Positions 1-7,949 of a DNA stretch of 55,624 nucleotides are shown here, in pieces. Every line of letters starts with the position of its first letter. The first letter of the stretch is position 1. The notes under the pieces are model-generated. The model saw only the letters and a list, made by a program, of their open reading frames with translations. It made no database searches and was not told the DNA's origin. The DNA is from an uncultured Ruminococcus sp. (GTDB lineage: Bacteria; Bacillota; Clostridia; Oscillospirales; CAG-272). The stretch spans positions 1 to 55,624 of the forward strand of contig CACYYS010000003.1 in the NCBI GenBank assembly GCA_902778725.1, given 5' to 3'. A program made the translations under genes and the position numbers.

Positions 1-1
1 C

Positions 2-130
2 GACGAGATCATCGTGATCGCGGACGGCAAGCTGAGGGAGAGAGGTCCCGCGGACCGGATGCTCGGCGTGCTGCTCTCGGGCAAGGACGTCGTCCCCGGC
101 TGCGTGAAACAGGAGGAGATGTTCCGATGA
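2..130 (+). CDS. ABC ATPase, SufC-like, C-terminal end (partial)
   Basis: Only the last 42 residues are in the window; the gene begins before base 1. The visible part reads DEIIVIADGKLRERG followed by a short tail ending in KQEEMFR. This is the post-H-loop strand and C-terminal tail typical of SufC-type Fe-S assembly ATPases ('...v.vl.dGrIv..G...'). The stop codon overlaps the next start as ATGA at 127-130, so the two genes are translationally coupled. The partner is a SufB/SufD-like scaffold, which makes SufC the best reading. The Walker and signature motifs lie outside the window, so the family call depends mainly on the neighbour. Confidence 0.75.
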   Translation, partial: DEIIVIADGKLRERGPADRMLGVLLSGKDVVPGCVKQEEMFR

Positions 131-1059
131 GCGAATTCCGGATCAACGAAATCACAAAAAAACTGCTCTCCGCCGTATCGGATTTTAACGGAGAGTTCAA
201 GGGCGCCTACAACATCCGCGAGGACGGCGCCTGCGCCGGCAGACGCTCGAGCGAGCATATCAAGATCGAGTCGAAGACCGACAAACCGGGCCTTGAGATC
301 CGGATCGACCCCCACACCGCGGGGGAGACCGTTTCCATTCCCGCCTGCGTGACGCACGGGGACGTCGACGACCTCGTCTACAACGACTTTTTCGTCGGCG
401 AGGGCGCGGACGTCGTGATCGTCGCGGGCTGCGGCGTCCATACCGAAACGGGCGAGCCCGCCCGTCATAACGGGATCCACCGCTTCCTTCTCGGAAAGGG
501 CGCGCGGGTCAAATACCTGGAAAAGCATATCGGCACCGGCAAGGGGATCGGGCTCCGCTCGATCGACCCCGTGACCGAGGCGGAGCTCGGCGAGGACGCG
601 GTCCTCGAGATGGATACCGCCCAGATCGGGGGCGTGGACCGCACCCTCCGGCAGACGAAGGCAACGCTCGGCAAGGGCGCCAAGCTCTTTATCCGCGAGC
701 GCATCCTCACGGAAAAGGATCAGACGGCGCAGACCGAGTTCTCCGTTGAGCTGAACGGGGAGGGCTCCGGCGTGGATCTCGTCTCCCGCTCGGTGGCAAA
801 GGACTCCTCCCATCAGGAATACCATTCCGTGATCATCGGCAACACCGTCTGCACCGGCCACAGCGAGTGCGACGCGATCATTTCCGGCTCCGCCACCGTC
901 AACGCGCAGCCGGAGCTGCGCGCGAACAGCGAGGACGCCGCCCTCATCCACGAGGCGGCGATCGGCAAGATCGCGGGCGAACAGATCATGAAGCTCCGCA
1001 CCCTCGGGCTGACCGAGGAGGAGGCGGAGGCCACGATCATCGAGGGATTTCTCAGTTGA
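127..1059 (+). CDS. SufB/SufD-family Fe-S cluster assembly scaffold, short form
   Basis: 310 residues of the SufBD beta-helix family, the scaffold on which SufC-powered complexes build Fe-S clusters in the cytosol. The core (about 85-290) has the typical run of short beta turns, with GKGARVKYLEKHIG, then SHQEYHSVIIG, then an acidic histidine-rich end (SEDAALIHEAAIGKI) followed by the 'E(Q)IMKLRTLGLTEEEAEATIIEGFL' type C-terminus, which closely matches SufB/SufD ends. The protein is much shorter than the roughly 450-residue SufB of aerobic bacteria and lacks the long N-terminal region. With the upstream ATPase it forms a two-gene unit like the minimal SufBC-type systems of archaea and strict anaerobes. 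No SufS, SufU or SufD gene follows. Confidence 0.85.
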   Translation: MSEFRINEITKKLLSAVSDFNGEFKGAYNIREDGACAGRRSSEHIKIESKTDKPGLEIRIDPHTAGETVSIPACVTHGDVDDLVYNDFFVGEGADVVIVAGCGVHTETGEPARHNGIHRFLLGKGARVKYLEKHIGTGKGIGLRSIDPVTEAELGEDAVLEMDTAQIGGVDRTLRQTKATLGKGAKLFIRERILTEKDQTAQTEFSVELNGEGSGVDLVSRSVAKDSSHQEYHSVIIGNTVCTGHSECDAIISGSATVNAQPELRANSEDAALIHEAAIGKIAGEQIMKLRTLGLTEEEAEATIIEGFLS

Positions 1060-1075
1060 AGACGCGGAGGACGTT

Positions 1076-2212
1076 ATGATCTTTTTGGAAGACCTGCCCG
1101 CCTCCTGGTCGCCGGAGGCGGCCGGGGAGAGGGCGATGGAGCGGATGATCCCCGTGACCGCCCCGGAGGTGAAGGGCGCGCACGACGCGCAGTTCATCAC
1201 AGCAGAAGGCAAAGCGTATATCGTCTACGAGGCGGACAACTTCAAAGCGGGCGAGTCCGCCTTGAACGAAAACGAGTACGCCGCGCTCTCGGTCGTCGAT
1301 CTCGCTTCCTTTTCTCTGGAATGCTGCGGTCCGTTTGCCCGCAGGGGACAGACCTTTGCCGGCAGGACGCTCTGCAAGGGCAACGCCTTTCTGCCGCGCG
1401 TGCTCCGGCTTGAGAGGGATACGCTCCGGTTCTTCTTTACCAACGTGATCCCGGAAGAAGAAAGCGCGTACCATTACTATCTGGATTACGATCTTCCCAC
1501 CGGCCGTTTTTCCGACCGGCTCTCGCTTCTGCGCCTCCGCACGCCGGAGGGAGAGGGCCCGCTCGATGCGGCAAACTACCGGGCGCTCTTCCGCGCCGCC
1601 GGCCATGCCTGCGAGGACCGCTGGTTCGGCGTATACCTTCTCGATCTCTTTGAAGAGGCGGGGACGCGGTATCTCGCGCTAAACAACTTTGTCGCCGGGC
1701 AGAACTCTCTCGCCCGCTTCAACCGGTCCTGCGACTGCGTGGAGATCGTCGGGCATATCGGCGGCGTTACCCCGACCGAAAAAACGACCGAGAGCGGGAT
1801 CGCCCGCCTGCCGGACGGCCGCTGGATGGCGATCCTGCGCAACGAGATCGGGGACAAAAACTACCGCTTTTCCTACAGCCGGGACGGCCGGCTCTGGAGC
1901 GATCCCGTTTCCGAGCCGTTCCTCTGCGGCGGCGTCAACTCCAAGCCGGTCCTCTTTACCGCCGGCGGGTACTGCTTTATGGGCTGGAACGAGGGCTCGC
2001 GCACCGTTTACCACCTCGCCTTTTCCGCCGACGGGAGATCCTGGCGCACCCTTTTCACCTTCCGTTCTCCGGCGACCTTCCAGTATCCGACCTTCCGGTT
2101 CCACGCAGGGGAGCTTCTTTTCAGCGTGACGACCGGGCAGAAGGAGCGGATCTGCTTCGGTAAAGCGGGCGTCCGGTGCGAGGGCGGCCGGATCCTGCTT
2201 GAGCCGCTCTGA
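1076..2212 (+). CDS. Sialidase-like / BNR-type beta-propeller protein, 378 aa
   Basis: Predicted cytosolic protein with no signal peptide. Two Asp-box motifs are visible, SRDGRLW near residue 267 and SADGRSW near 318. Such boxes mark blades of sialidase-type and related glycoside-binding propellers. Between them is a Gly/Tyr-rich segment (GGYCFMGWNEGS) resembling a propeller strand pair. GGAGG at 1066-1070, 5 bases before ATG, sets the start, and the gene begins only 16 bases after the SufB-like gene. I cannot name an enzyme activity: the sialidase Arg triad and catalytic Tyr/Glu cannot be assigned by eye. It could be a hydrolase or a non-catalytic glycan-binding protein. Confidence 0.6.
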   Translation: MIFLEDLPASWSPEAAGERAMERMIPVTAPEVKGAHDAQFITAEGKAYIVYEADNFKAGESALNENEYAALSVVDLASFSLECCGPFARRGQTFAGRTLCKGNAFLPRVLRLERDTLRFFFTNVIPEEESAYHYYLDYDLPTGRFSDRLSLLRLRTPEGEGPLDAANYRALFRAAGHACEDRWFGVYLLDLFEEAGTRYLALNNFVAGQNSLARFNRSCDCVEIVGHIGGVTPTEKTTESGIARLPDGRWMAILRNEIGDKNYRFSYSRDGRLWSDPVSEPFLCGGVNSKPVLFTAGGYCFMGWNEGSRTVYHLAFSADGRSWRTLFTFRSPATFQYPTFRFHAGELLFSVTTGQKERICFGKAGVRCEGGRILLEPL

Positions 2213-2238
2213 GCGCCGGAACGACGGAATCAAACGGA

Positions 2239-2279
2239 AAAAGAGGGCTCTTTCGCCGAAAGCGGAAGCGCCCTTTTTT
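2239..2279 (+). terminator. Rho-independent terminator after the propeller gene
   Basis: A two-part stem, GGGC/GCCC outside and CTTTCGC/GCGGAAG inside around a CGAAA loop, is followed by a run of T. It ends the transcript that starts before the window. Confidence 0.75.
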
Positions 2280-2338
2280 ACAGAAATTATAAAAACTTTT
2301 TTATTTCGGATCGGGGCGATGAATTTTTTGTAAAACGG

Positions 2339-2367
2339 TTGACTTTCCCGGGCTGTTCTGTTTTAAT
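2339..2367 (+). promoter_or_regulatory. Sigma-A-type promoter of the ABC transporter operon
   Basis: TTGACT at 2339-2344 and TTTAAT at 2362-2367 are separated by 17 bases. The predicted leader to the ABC transporter start is about 65 bases. Confidence 0.6.
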
Positions 2368-2439
2368 ATGAATAATCTGTGAAGCACCGCGACAAGCGCG
2401 GCAGCAGCAGACGGGCGCCCTACCCGCCCCGGAGGTTTG

Positions 2440-4722
2440 ATGCATCATACGCACGGTGACCCGGAAGCACAGCAGCAGGTCTTTCGCTCCAATATCGATC
2501 TGACGGAGACTCAGGCGGAGCGGATCAAAACGCTTTCGGGCGGCGAAAACGTCCTTTTCGCCATCGCAGCCGACCTTTCCATGGAAGGGAATTATTCCGA
2601 CACCCTGTTTTTTGCGACCGAGAAGGCCGTCTATTCCTGCGTGACGGCCGGAGAAGAGGTCTCCCGTCTCCTCTATACCGAGATCGAGTCGGCAGACGTC
2701 AAGCGCTGTTACGGCAACGCGCTTCTGACGATCCGGAAACGCGACGGGAAGACCGAGAATTTTATCCGTTTTTCTCTCAAGACCGCTTCTGTTTTTGAAG
2801 CGGCGGCTCTGTTTGTCGCCCGTGCGGCGGACGGCGAAGCGTTTGACGCGCTCCTTCCCGCGTTGGAAGAAACGTTTGAAAAACAGCGCTCCGTTTGTCC
2901 GAAGTGCGGGCGTTCTCTCATCCGGCCGGGGGCGGAGTGTATCTACTGCTCCTCCAAGCGCCGCTTTATCAAAAAGATCGCGCACTATATCCTGCCGCAC
3001 AAGTGGCTGCTCCTCTTCTGCATCCTGCTCTCGGTCGTGACGACGGCGATGTCCCTCTTGCCGCCTTATTTGACCAAGACCCTTGTGGACAAGGTCTTCC
3101 CGAATAACGATCTGCACCTGCTCCATATCGTCGTGGCGGTCCTGTTCGGCGCGCATCTTCTGCAGCATATGCTCGGCATCGTCCGCTCCTACTACCTGCG
3201 CAAATGCGGCGACAGCATCGTCAAGGAGTTCCGCTCGGATATCTACGCAAAGGCGCAGTATCTGCCGATGCGTTTTTACGACAGCACCTCCACCGGCTCG
3301 GTGATCAACCGCATCAGCGGAGACACCTCCACCCTCCAGGCCTTTATGCTGCGGATCACGCAGGAGGTCGTCGTTCAGTTCTTCCAGCTGATCGGTATCG
3401 TCGTCATTATGCTGTCGATGAACTGGCAGCTCACGCTCCTTTCTCTGATCCCCGTGCCGTTCGTCGTGGTCTTTGCCCGCGTATTCGGGCAGAAGATCCG
3501 TCCCTTCTACGTCAAGATCTGGCGGCGCTGGTCGGCCGTCACGTCGATCCTGACGGACACGCTGCCCGGCATCCGCGTGATCAAGGCCTTCACCAGCGAG
3601 AAAAAGGCGATCGACAACTTCAACGAGTATAACGACGAATGGCTGAGGACCGATATCCGCAGCGCCCGGATCACCATCAGCTTCCCGCATCTGATCTCCT
3701 TCATCATCACCTGCGGCTCGCTGCTCATCTGGGGGCTCGGCGGCACCTTTGTCATCAAGACGCCGGACTTCATCACCGTCGGTCTGCTCGTCTCCTTCAT
3801 CTCGTATACCTCGATGTTCTACGGCCCCGTCAACTTCTTTGCCAATCTCAACGATTCGTATCAGCACGCTCTTGCCGCGGCGGAGCGGATCATGGACATC
3901 ATCGACGCCGAGCCGGAAAACGATTTCTCAAAAGGCGAACACCCGAAGAACCTCAACGGCAAGATCGAATTCCGCCACGTCAACTTCTCCTTCGACCGCT
4001 CGAAGAACACCCTCTCGGATATCAACTTTGTGATCGAGCCGGGCGAGATCGTCGGCATCGTCGGGACGACCGGCTCCGGCAAGTCCACGCTGATCAACCT
4101 GATGATGCGCTACTATGACGGCTACGACGGCGAGATCCTTGTGGACGATATCGACATCCGCAAGATCGACATGAATTTTTACCGCTCGAAGATCGGTTAC
4201 GTCCAGCAGGAGCCGATGATGTTCCGTGATACGATCTTCAACAACATCGCCTTCGGCAGCGACGATCCCACCCCCGAGGAAGTGATTCACGCGGCGGACG
4301 TGGCGAACGCGCACGAGTTCATCGCCCGGATGCCGGACGCCTACGACACGCTGCTCGGCGAGCGCGGCATCGGCGTCTCCGGCGGGGAAAAGCAGCGTCT
4401 CTCCATCGCCCGCGCGGTCCTCAAGAACCCGAGCATCCTCTTCTTTGACGAGGCGACCGCCTCGGTCGACTCGGAGACGGAAGCACTGATCCAGGGGGCG
4501 ATCGAGCGCCTGATCAGCGGGCGGACGACCATTATGGTCGCGCACCGGCTCTCCACCCTGCGCCGCGCCACCAAGATCATCGTCGTCGACAAGGGCGAGA
4601 TCCTCGAGATGGGCTCGCCGGAGGAGCTGATGGAGAAGAAGGGTAAGTATTACCGCCTCGTTCAGATCCAGACGATGCGCGCCGACGCGGAGAAAATGAA
4701 AGAGGAGGAGGGGTTTGAATGA
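2440..4722 (+). CDS. ABC exporter (TMD-NBD fusion) with N-terminal domain and zinc ribbon, DUF1854-associated
   Basis: About 760 residues: an extra N-terminal domain (1-150), a zinc ribbon with CPKC and CIYC near 153-171, six membrane segments (about 185-470) and an ATPase domain. The NBD shows Walker A (GTTGSGKST, near 540), signature VSGGEKQR, Walker B SILFFDEATASVD and H-loop VAHRLSTLR. It is therefore a complete half-transporter that should act as a homodimer exporter. GGAGG at 2431-2435 precedes ATG 2440; a TTG at 2437 would add one residue. The DUF1854 gene overlaps its stop codon. In other bacteria this transporter/DUF1854 pair is known as the cyanophycin-metabolism-associated set, but no cyanophycin gene is present here. 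The substrate is unknown. Confidence 0.9.
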   Translation: MHHTHGDPEAQQQVFRSNIDLTETQAERIKTLSGGENVLFAIAADLSMEGNYSDTLFFATEKAVYSCVTAGEEVSRLLYTEIESADVKRCYGNALLTIRKRDGKTENFIRFSLKTASVFEAAALFVARAADGEAFDALLPALEETFEKQRSVCPKCGRSLIRPGAECIYCSSKRRFIKKIAHYILPHKWLLLFCILLSVVTTAMSLLPPYLTKTLVDKVFPNNDLHLLHIVVAVLFGAHLLQHMLGIVRSYYLRKCGDSIVKEFRSDIYAKAQYLPMRFYDSTSTGSVINRISGDTSTLQAFMLRITQEVVVQFFQLIGIVVIMLSMNWQLTLLSLIPVPFVVVFARVFGQKIRPFYVKIWRRWSAVTSILTDTLPGIRVIKAFTSEKKAIDNFNEYNDEWLRTDIRSARITISFPHLISFIITCGSLLIWGLGGTFVIKTPDFITVGLLVSFISYTSMFYGPVNFFANLNDSYQHALAAAERIMDIIDAEPENDFSKGEHPKNLNGKIEFRHVNFSFDRSKNTLSDINFVIEPGEIVGIVGTTGSGKSTLINLMMRYYDGYDGEILVDDIDIRKIDMNFYRSKIGYVQQEPMMFRDTIFNNIAFGSDDPTPEEVIHAADVANAHEFIARMPDAYDTLLGERGIGVSGGEKQRLSIARAVLKNPSILFFDEATASVDSETEALIQGAIERLISGRTTIMVAHRLSTLRRATKIIVVDKGEILEMGSPEELMEKKGKYYRLVQIQTMRADAEKMKEEEGFE

Positions 4723-5213
4723 AACGGGAACGTCTCTACATCGACGGCAACAACGCGCGCTTTACCCGCCGCGATCTGACGACGGTCGATATGGAGATCT
4801 ACGGGGGCGAGACGCTCGAGGATCTTGAACCGCGCCGTCTCTTCCCGCTCAGCGGAGCGGACCGTTACATCACGCTCCTCGACGGGGAACAGGACGAGGT
4901 CGCCATCATCCGGGACGTGGATTCGCTCTCCGAGGAAGGGAAGAAGATCATCCTTTCCTGCCTTGAGGAGTATTACCGGATCCCGAAGGTCACGGCGATC
5001 AAGAGCATTACGGAAAAATTCGGCAAGATCACCTTCACCGTGATGACGGATAAGGGGGAGCACTCCTTCGACGTGCGCAACGTGGTCCATTCGATCAAGC
5101 TGGTATGGGGAACGAGGGTGCTGATCCGGGACAATACCGATAACCGCTACGAGATCCCCGATCTGCGGAGACTTGACAAACGCAGCCGCAGTCTGATAGA
5201 CTTTTATCTGTAA
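4719..5213 (+). CDS. DUF1854-family protein, partner of the ABC exporter
   Basis: 164 residues, cytosolic. The C-terminal half carries the family hallmarks: a conserved VRNVVHSIKLVWGTRVLIRD-type strand followed by DNRYEIPDLRRLDKRSRSLIDFYL (in short, RVLIRD, then YEIPDL, then the RSR box). ATG 4719 overlaps the transporter stop (ATGA), so the two proteins are made together. DUF1854 proteins almost always sit beside this type of ABC exporter; their biochemical role has not been established as far as I know. A regulatory or accessory subunit is the simplest inference. The next gene, darA, is only 20 bases away, in the same orientation. Confidence 0.85.
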   Translation: MKRERLYIDGNNARFTRRDLTTVDMEIYGGETLEDLEPRRLFPLSGADRYITLLDGEQDEVAIIRDVDSLSEEGKKIILSCLEEYYRIPKVTAIKSITEKFGKITFTVMTDKGEHSFDVRNVVHSIKLVWGTRVLIRDNTDNRYEIPDLRRLDKRSRSLIDFYL

Positions 5214-5233
5214 ACCAAACAAGGAGGAAGAGA

Positions 5234-5560
5234 ATGAAACTCGTTCTCGCGATCGTAAACAACGACGACAGCGCGGTAGCCGCCGCCTCGCTCACGGCGG
5301 AAGGATACTTTGTGACGCGGCTTTCCACGACCGGCGGATTTCTGATGGTGGGGAACACCACGCTCCTGATCGGCACGGAGGACGACGGCGTCGATAAGGT
5401 CCTTGAGATCCTGAAAAAGCATTGCGTCACCCGCCGGCAGATGGCGACTCCGGTCACCGCCTTCGGCAAGGGGATGCGCGCGGACAGTCTCCCCGCCAAG
5501 GTCAAGGTGGGAGGCGCCACGGTCTTTGTCCTGAACGTCGAAAGCTACGAAAAGCTGTAA
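5234..5560 (+). CDS. darA: Cyclic-di-AMP receptor DarA/PstA, PII-like
   Basis: 108 residues, the usual length of the YaaQ/PstA family. It begins MKLVLAIVNNDD, the beta1 and first binding loop, has the LSTTGGFLMVGNTTLLIGTED core and ends with the short VFVLNVESYEKL strand typical of DarA. Members are PII-like trimers that bind c-di-AMP in the cytosol and pass the signal to partners that are mostly unidentified. GGAGG precedes ATG 5234. The gene is last in an operon with an ABC exporter and a DUF1854 protein and is followed by a strong terminator. This raises the idea that the exporter or its DUF1854 subunit responds to c-di-AMP, which is inference. Confidence 0.92.
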   Translation: MKLVLAIVNNDDSAVAAASLTAEGYFVTRLSTTGGFLMVGNTTLLIGTEDDGVDKVLEILKKHCVTRRQMATPVTAFGKGMRADSLPAKVKVGGATVFVLNVESYEKL

Positions 5561-5564
5561 AGAG

Positions 5565-5599
5565 AAAACGGCGGGGTCCCGCGGGACCCCGCCGTTTTT
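5565..5599 (+). terminator. Strong terminator after darA
   Basis: A 14-bp perfect GC stem (AACGGCGGGGTCCC and its complement) with a GC loop is followed by TTTTT. Confidence 0.9.
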
Positions 5600-5651
5600 C
5601 GCACGCGCCCGGCCGGGGCGGAGATCGCGCGAGAGGTTTTTGCATTCCCCC

Positions 5652-5680
5652 TTGACTTTGCCCGCCGGGAAAGGTACAAT
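5652..5680 (+). promoter_or_regulatory. Promoter of the ROK kinase / thrH pair
   Basis: TTGACT at 5652-5657 and TACAAT at 5675-5680, spacing 17. The start codon of the kinase is 31 bases further on. Confidence 0.7.
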
Positions 5681-5711
5681 AAAACGAGAAAAATGAACGG
5701 AGGAGGATCGG

Positions 5712-6668
5712 ATGGTTCGGATCGGGATCGACCTCGGCGGCACGAATATCGCTGCGGGGCTCGTCGGAGAGGGGTACCGTCTCCTCGCAAAAAAAAGCGT
5801 CCCTACCGGCGCGCAGCGTCCGCCGGAGGCGATCGTCTCGGATATGGCGGCGCTCTGCCGCTCTCTCGCGGAGGAGAACGGACTCACCCTCGCGGCGTGC
5901 GGACCGGTCGGCGTGGCGGCGCCGGGCGCCGTGGACCCGGAGGAGGGGACGGTCAGTTATTCCGCCAACCTTCCGTTTCGCGATTATCCGCTTGCGGAGG
6001 CGCTTTCCGCGCTCCTTGACGGGCAGGAGGTGCGCCTCGCCAACGACGCCAACGCCGCCGCGCTCGCCGAGTCGGTCGCGGGCGCCGCGAAAGGGACGCA
6101 AAGCTCGGTGATGATCACGCTCGGCACCGGCGTCGGCGGCGGGGTGATCCTCGGCGGGAAGATCCTTGTCGGCGTCAACGGCGCCGCGGCGGAGCTCGGG
6201 CATATCGTGATCCGCGAGGGCGGCGTCCTCTGCTCCTGCGGCAGGCGCGGCTGCTTTGAGGCGTACGCCAGCGCCACCGCGCTCGTCCGCCGCACAAGGG
6301 AGAGCCTTGTCCGCGCGATCGCGCTCGGGATCCCCACCCGGATGCTCGACGCGGTGGGAGGAGATCCCGCAAGGGCGAGCGCGCGCACCGCGTTCACCTG
6401 TATGCGGGAGGGCGACGCCGAGGCGGCGGCCGTGGTCGACGCCTATATCCGCGATCTTGCCGTCGGCGTTACCGACATCGTCAATATTTTCCAGCCGGAG
6501 GTCCTCTCGATCGGAGGCGGGCTGTCCGGCGAGGGAGAGAGGCTGCTCGCGCCCCTCGCCGCCATCGTGGAGCGGGAGCAATACACCCGCAGAAGCACCA
6601 AAAAAACGCGCATCTGCATCGCTGAGCTCGGCAACGACGCCGGGATCATCGGCGCCGCCGCGCTTTGA
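5712..6668 (+). CDS. ROK-family sugar kinase, glucokinase-like
   Basis: 318 residues, the typical ROK kinase length. It phosphorylates a hexose (glucose or a related sugar) with ATP in the cytosol. The N-terminal phosphate loop reads DLGGTNIAAGLV; the ROK signature region reads VRLANDANAAALAE, containing the catalytic-base Asp; and the zinc site CSCGRRGCFE is near residues 174-183 after a conserved His (GHIVI). GGAGGA before ATG 5712 fixes the start. The length and sequence style match Gram-positive GlcK, but N-acetylmannosamine and other ROK substrates cannot be excluded. thrH follows 18 bases downstream and shares the promoter. Confidence 0.9.
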   Translation: MVRIGIDLGGTNIAAGLVGEGYRLLAKKSVPTGAQRPPEAIVSDMAALCRSLAEENGLTLAACGPVGVAAPGAVDPEEGTVSYSANLPFRDYPLAEALSALLDGQEVRLANDANAAALAESVAGAAKGTQSSVMITLGTGVGGGVILGGKILVGVNGAAAELGHIVIREGGVLCSCGRRGCFEAYASATALVRRTRESLVRAIALGIPTRMLDAVGGDPARASARTAFTCMREGDAEAAAVVDAYIRDLAVGVTDIVNIFQPEVLSIGGGLSGEGERLLAPLAAIVEREQYTRRSTKKTRICIAELGNDAGIIGAAAL

Positions 6669-6686
6669 AGAAAGGAAGAGAAAACC

Positions 6687-7286
6687 ATGACCGTTACCTG
6701 TCTGGACCTGGAAGGGGTCCTTGTCCCGGAGATCTGGATCGCGTTCGCGGAGGCAAGCGGGATCCCCGAGCTCACCCGCACCACGCGCGAGGAGCCGGAT
6801 TATGACAAACTGATGCGCTGGCGGCTCGGCGTGCTGCGCGAGCGCGGCCTCGGCCTCCCGGAGATCTCCCGGGTGATCGAAACGATCGATCCCCTTCCCG
6901 GCGCAAAGGAATTCCTCGACGAGCTGCGTTCCTTTTCGCAGACGGTCATCATCAGCGATACCTTTGAGCAGTTCGCCGCCCCGCTGATGAAAAAACTGGG
7001 GATGCCCACCATCTTCTGCAATACGCTGGAGGTGGCGGAAAACGGCGCGATCACCGGCTACCGGATGAGGGTGGAGAATACCAAGCTCACCACCGTCCGC
7101 GCGCTCCATATGATGGGATATGAAACGATCGCCTCCGGCGACAGCTACAACGACCTCCCGATGATCCGGGCGAGCAAGGCGGGCTTCCTCTTCTGCAGCA
7201 CCGATAAGATCAAAGCGGAAAACCCCGATATCCCCACCTGTGAAAGCTACGGCGAGCTCCTCGCCGCCATCCGCCGCTCCTTCTGA
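6687..7286 (+). CDS. thrH: ThrH, phosphoserine phosphatase / homoserine phosphotransferase
   Basis: 199 residues, HAD superfamily. It begins CLDLEGVLVPEIWIAFAE, almost identical to the Pseudomonas ThrH start, including the DxEGVLVPE nucleophile motif. It keeps ISDTFEQF (motif II), K in the KLT region, and GDSYNDLPM (motif IV). ThrH removes phosphate from phosphoserine and can pass it to homoserine, linking serine and threonine synthesis. It is smaller than SerB (about 230-300 aa) and has no regulatory ACT domain. It sits downstream of the ROK kinase and is closed by a bidirectional terminator. Confidence 0.93.
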   Translation: MTVTCLDLEGVLVPEIWIAFAEASGIPELTRTTREEPDYDKLMRWRLGVLRERGLGLPEISRVIETIDPLPGAKEFLDELRSFSQTVIISDTFEQFAAPLMKKLGMPTIFCNTLEVAENGAITGYRMRVENTKLTTVRALHMMGYETIASGDSYNDLPMIRASKAGFLFCSTDKIKAENPDIPTCESYGELLAAIRRSF

Positions 7287-7295
7287 AAACAAAAT

Positions 7296-7332
7296 AAAGC
7301 CCGGCGGAGCGTTCGCTCCGCCGGGCTTTTTT
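7296..7332. terminator. Bidirectional terminator between thrH and the lipoprotein/serpin genes
   Basis: Perfect stem AGCCCGGCGGAGC with its complement around GTTC/CGTT-type bases, an A-tract on the left and TTTTTT on the right. It serves both converging transcripts. Confidence 0.9.
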
Positions 7333-7346
7333 CAATTCTTTTCAAT

Positions 7347-7946
7347 TCAATAGACGATCCCCTCGCGGTTTTCGACCGGGGCGACGATCCGGATCGTGCC
7401 GGACTCTTCGCCGCGCGCCCGGGAGAAAAAGACCGAATAGCTCTCCGCCTTCGCCGCAAGCGAAAAATCGATCAGATCCGAGAGCGCCTCTCCGTCCGCG
7501 ACGGTGAGGCCGGCCCCTTCCATCGCCGCCCGGAACTCGTCCGGCGAGGAGGCGGTCGTGATCCCCGCGATCCGCACGGCGGGGTCGGTGACGGTGATCC
7601 CTGTCACAAAGGCGCCGGGATCCGCGTAGTCCGGCCAGCGTGTGACGGTGTAGAAGACGCAGCGCCCGGGGTCGCCCCCCTCCGGCGTCGGGGCGTATCC
7701 CGTTCCGTAGTATTCCTTCCCGCCGATGAGGCCGATCCGCGGCGTGTAAGCGGAAAAATCAAAGTGTTCCACGTCCTCGCAGATCCAGAACTCCAGCGTC
7801 GTATCCGGAAGCCGCGTTGCGGCGGTCTCGGGATCGACCCGCTCGCCGAGCGGTTTTCCGTCCGGCGCCGGGGACGCGCTTTGGCAGGCGGACAGAAGGA
7901 ACGCCGCGATCACCAGCGCGGAAAGGAAAAGAGCAAACCGTTTCAC
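7347..7946 (-). CDS. Putative lipoprotein, 199 aa, coupled to the serpin
   Basis: Signal peptide with a lipobox ending LLSAC, Cys at residue 21, so it is predicted to be anchored on the outer face of the membrane. The rest is a single globular domain of about 165 residues with no motif I recognise. The GTG start at 7946 is preferred because GAGGG lies 7 bases upstream, inside the last codons and stop of the serpin gene (stop 7950-7952); translation is probably coupled. Such placement suggests a role with the serpins, for example as partner or immunity-like factor, but this is inference. Confidence 0.75.
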   Translation of the reverse strand: MKRFALFLSALVIAAFLLSACQSASPAPDGKPLGERVDPETAATRLPDTTLEFWICEDVEHFDFSAYTPRIGLIGGKEYYGTGYAPTPEGGDPGRCVFYTVTRWPDYADPGAFVTGITVTDPAVRIAGITTASSPDEFRAAMEGAGLTVADGEALSDLIDFSLAAKAESYSVFFSRARGEESGTIRIVAPVENREGIVY

Positions 7947-7949
7947 GCT

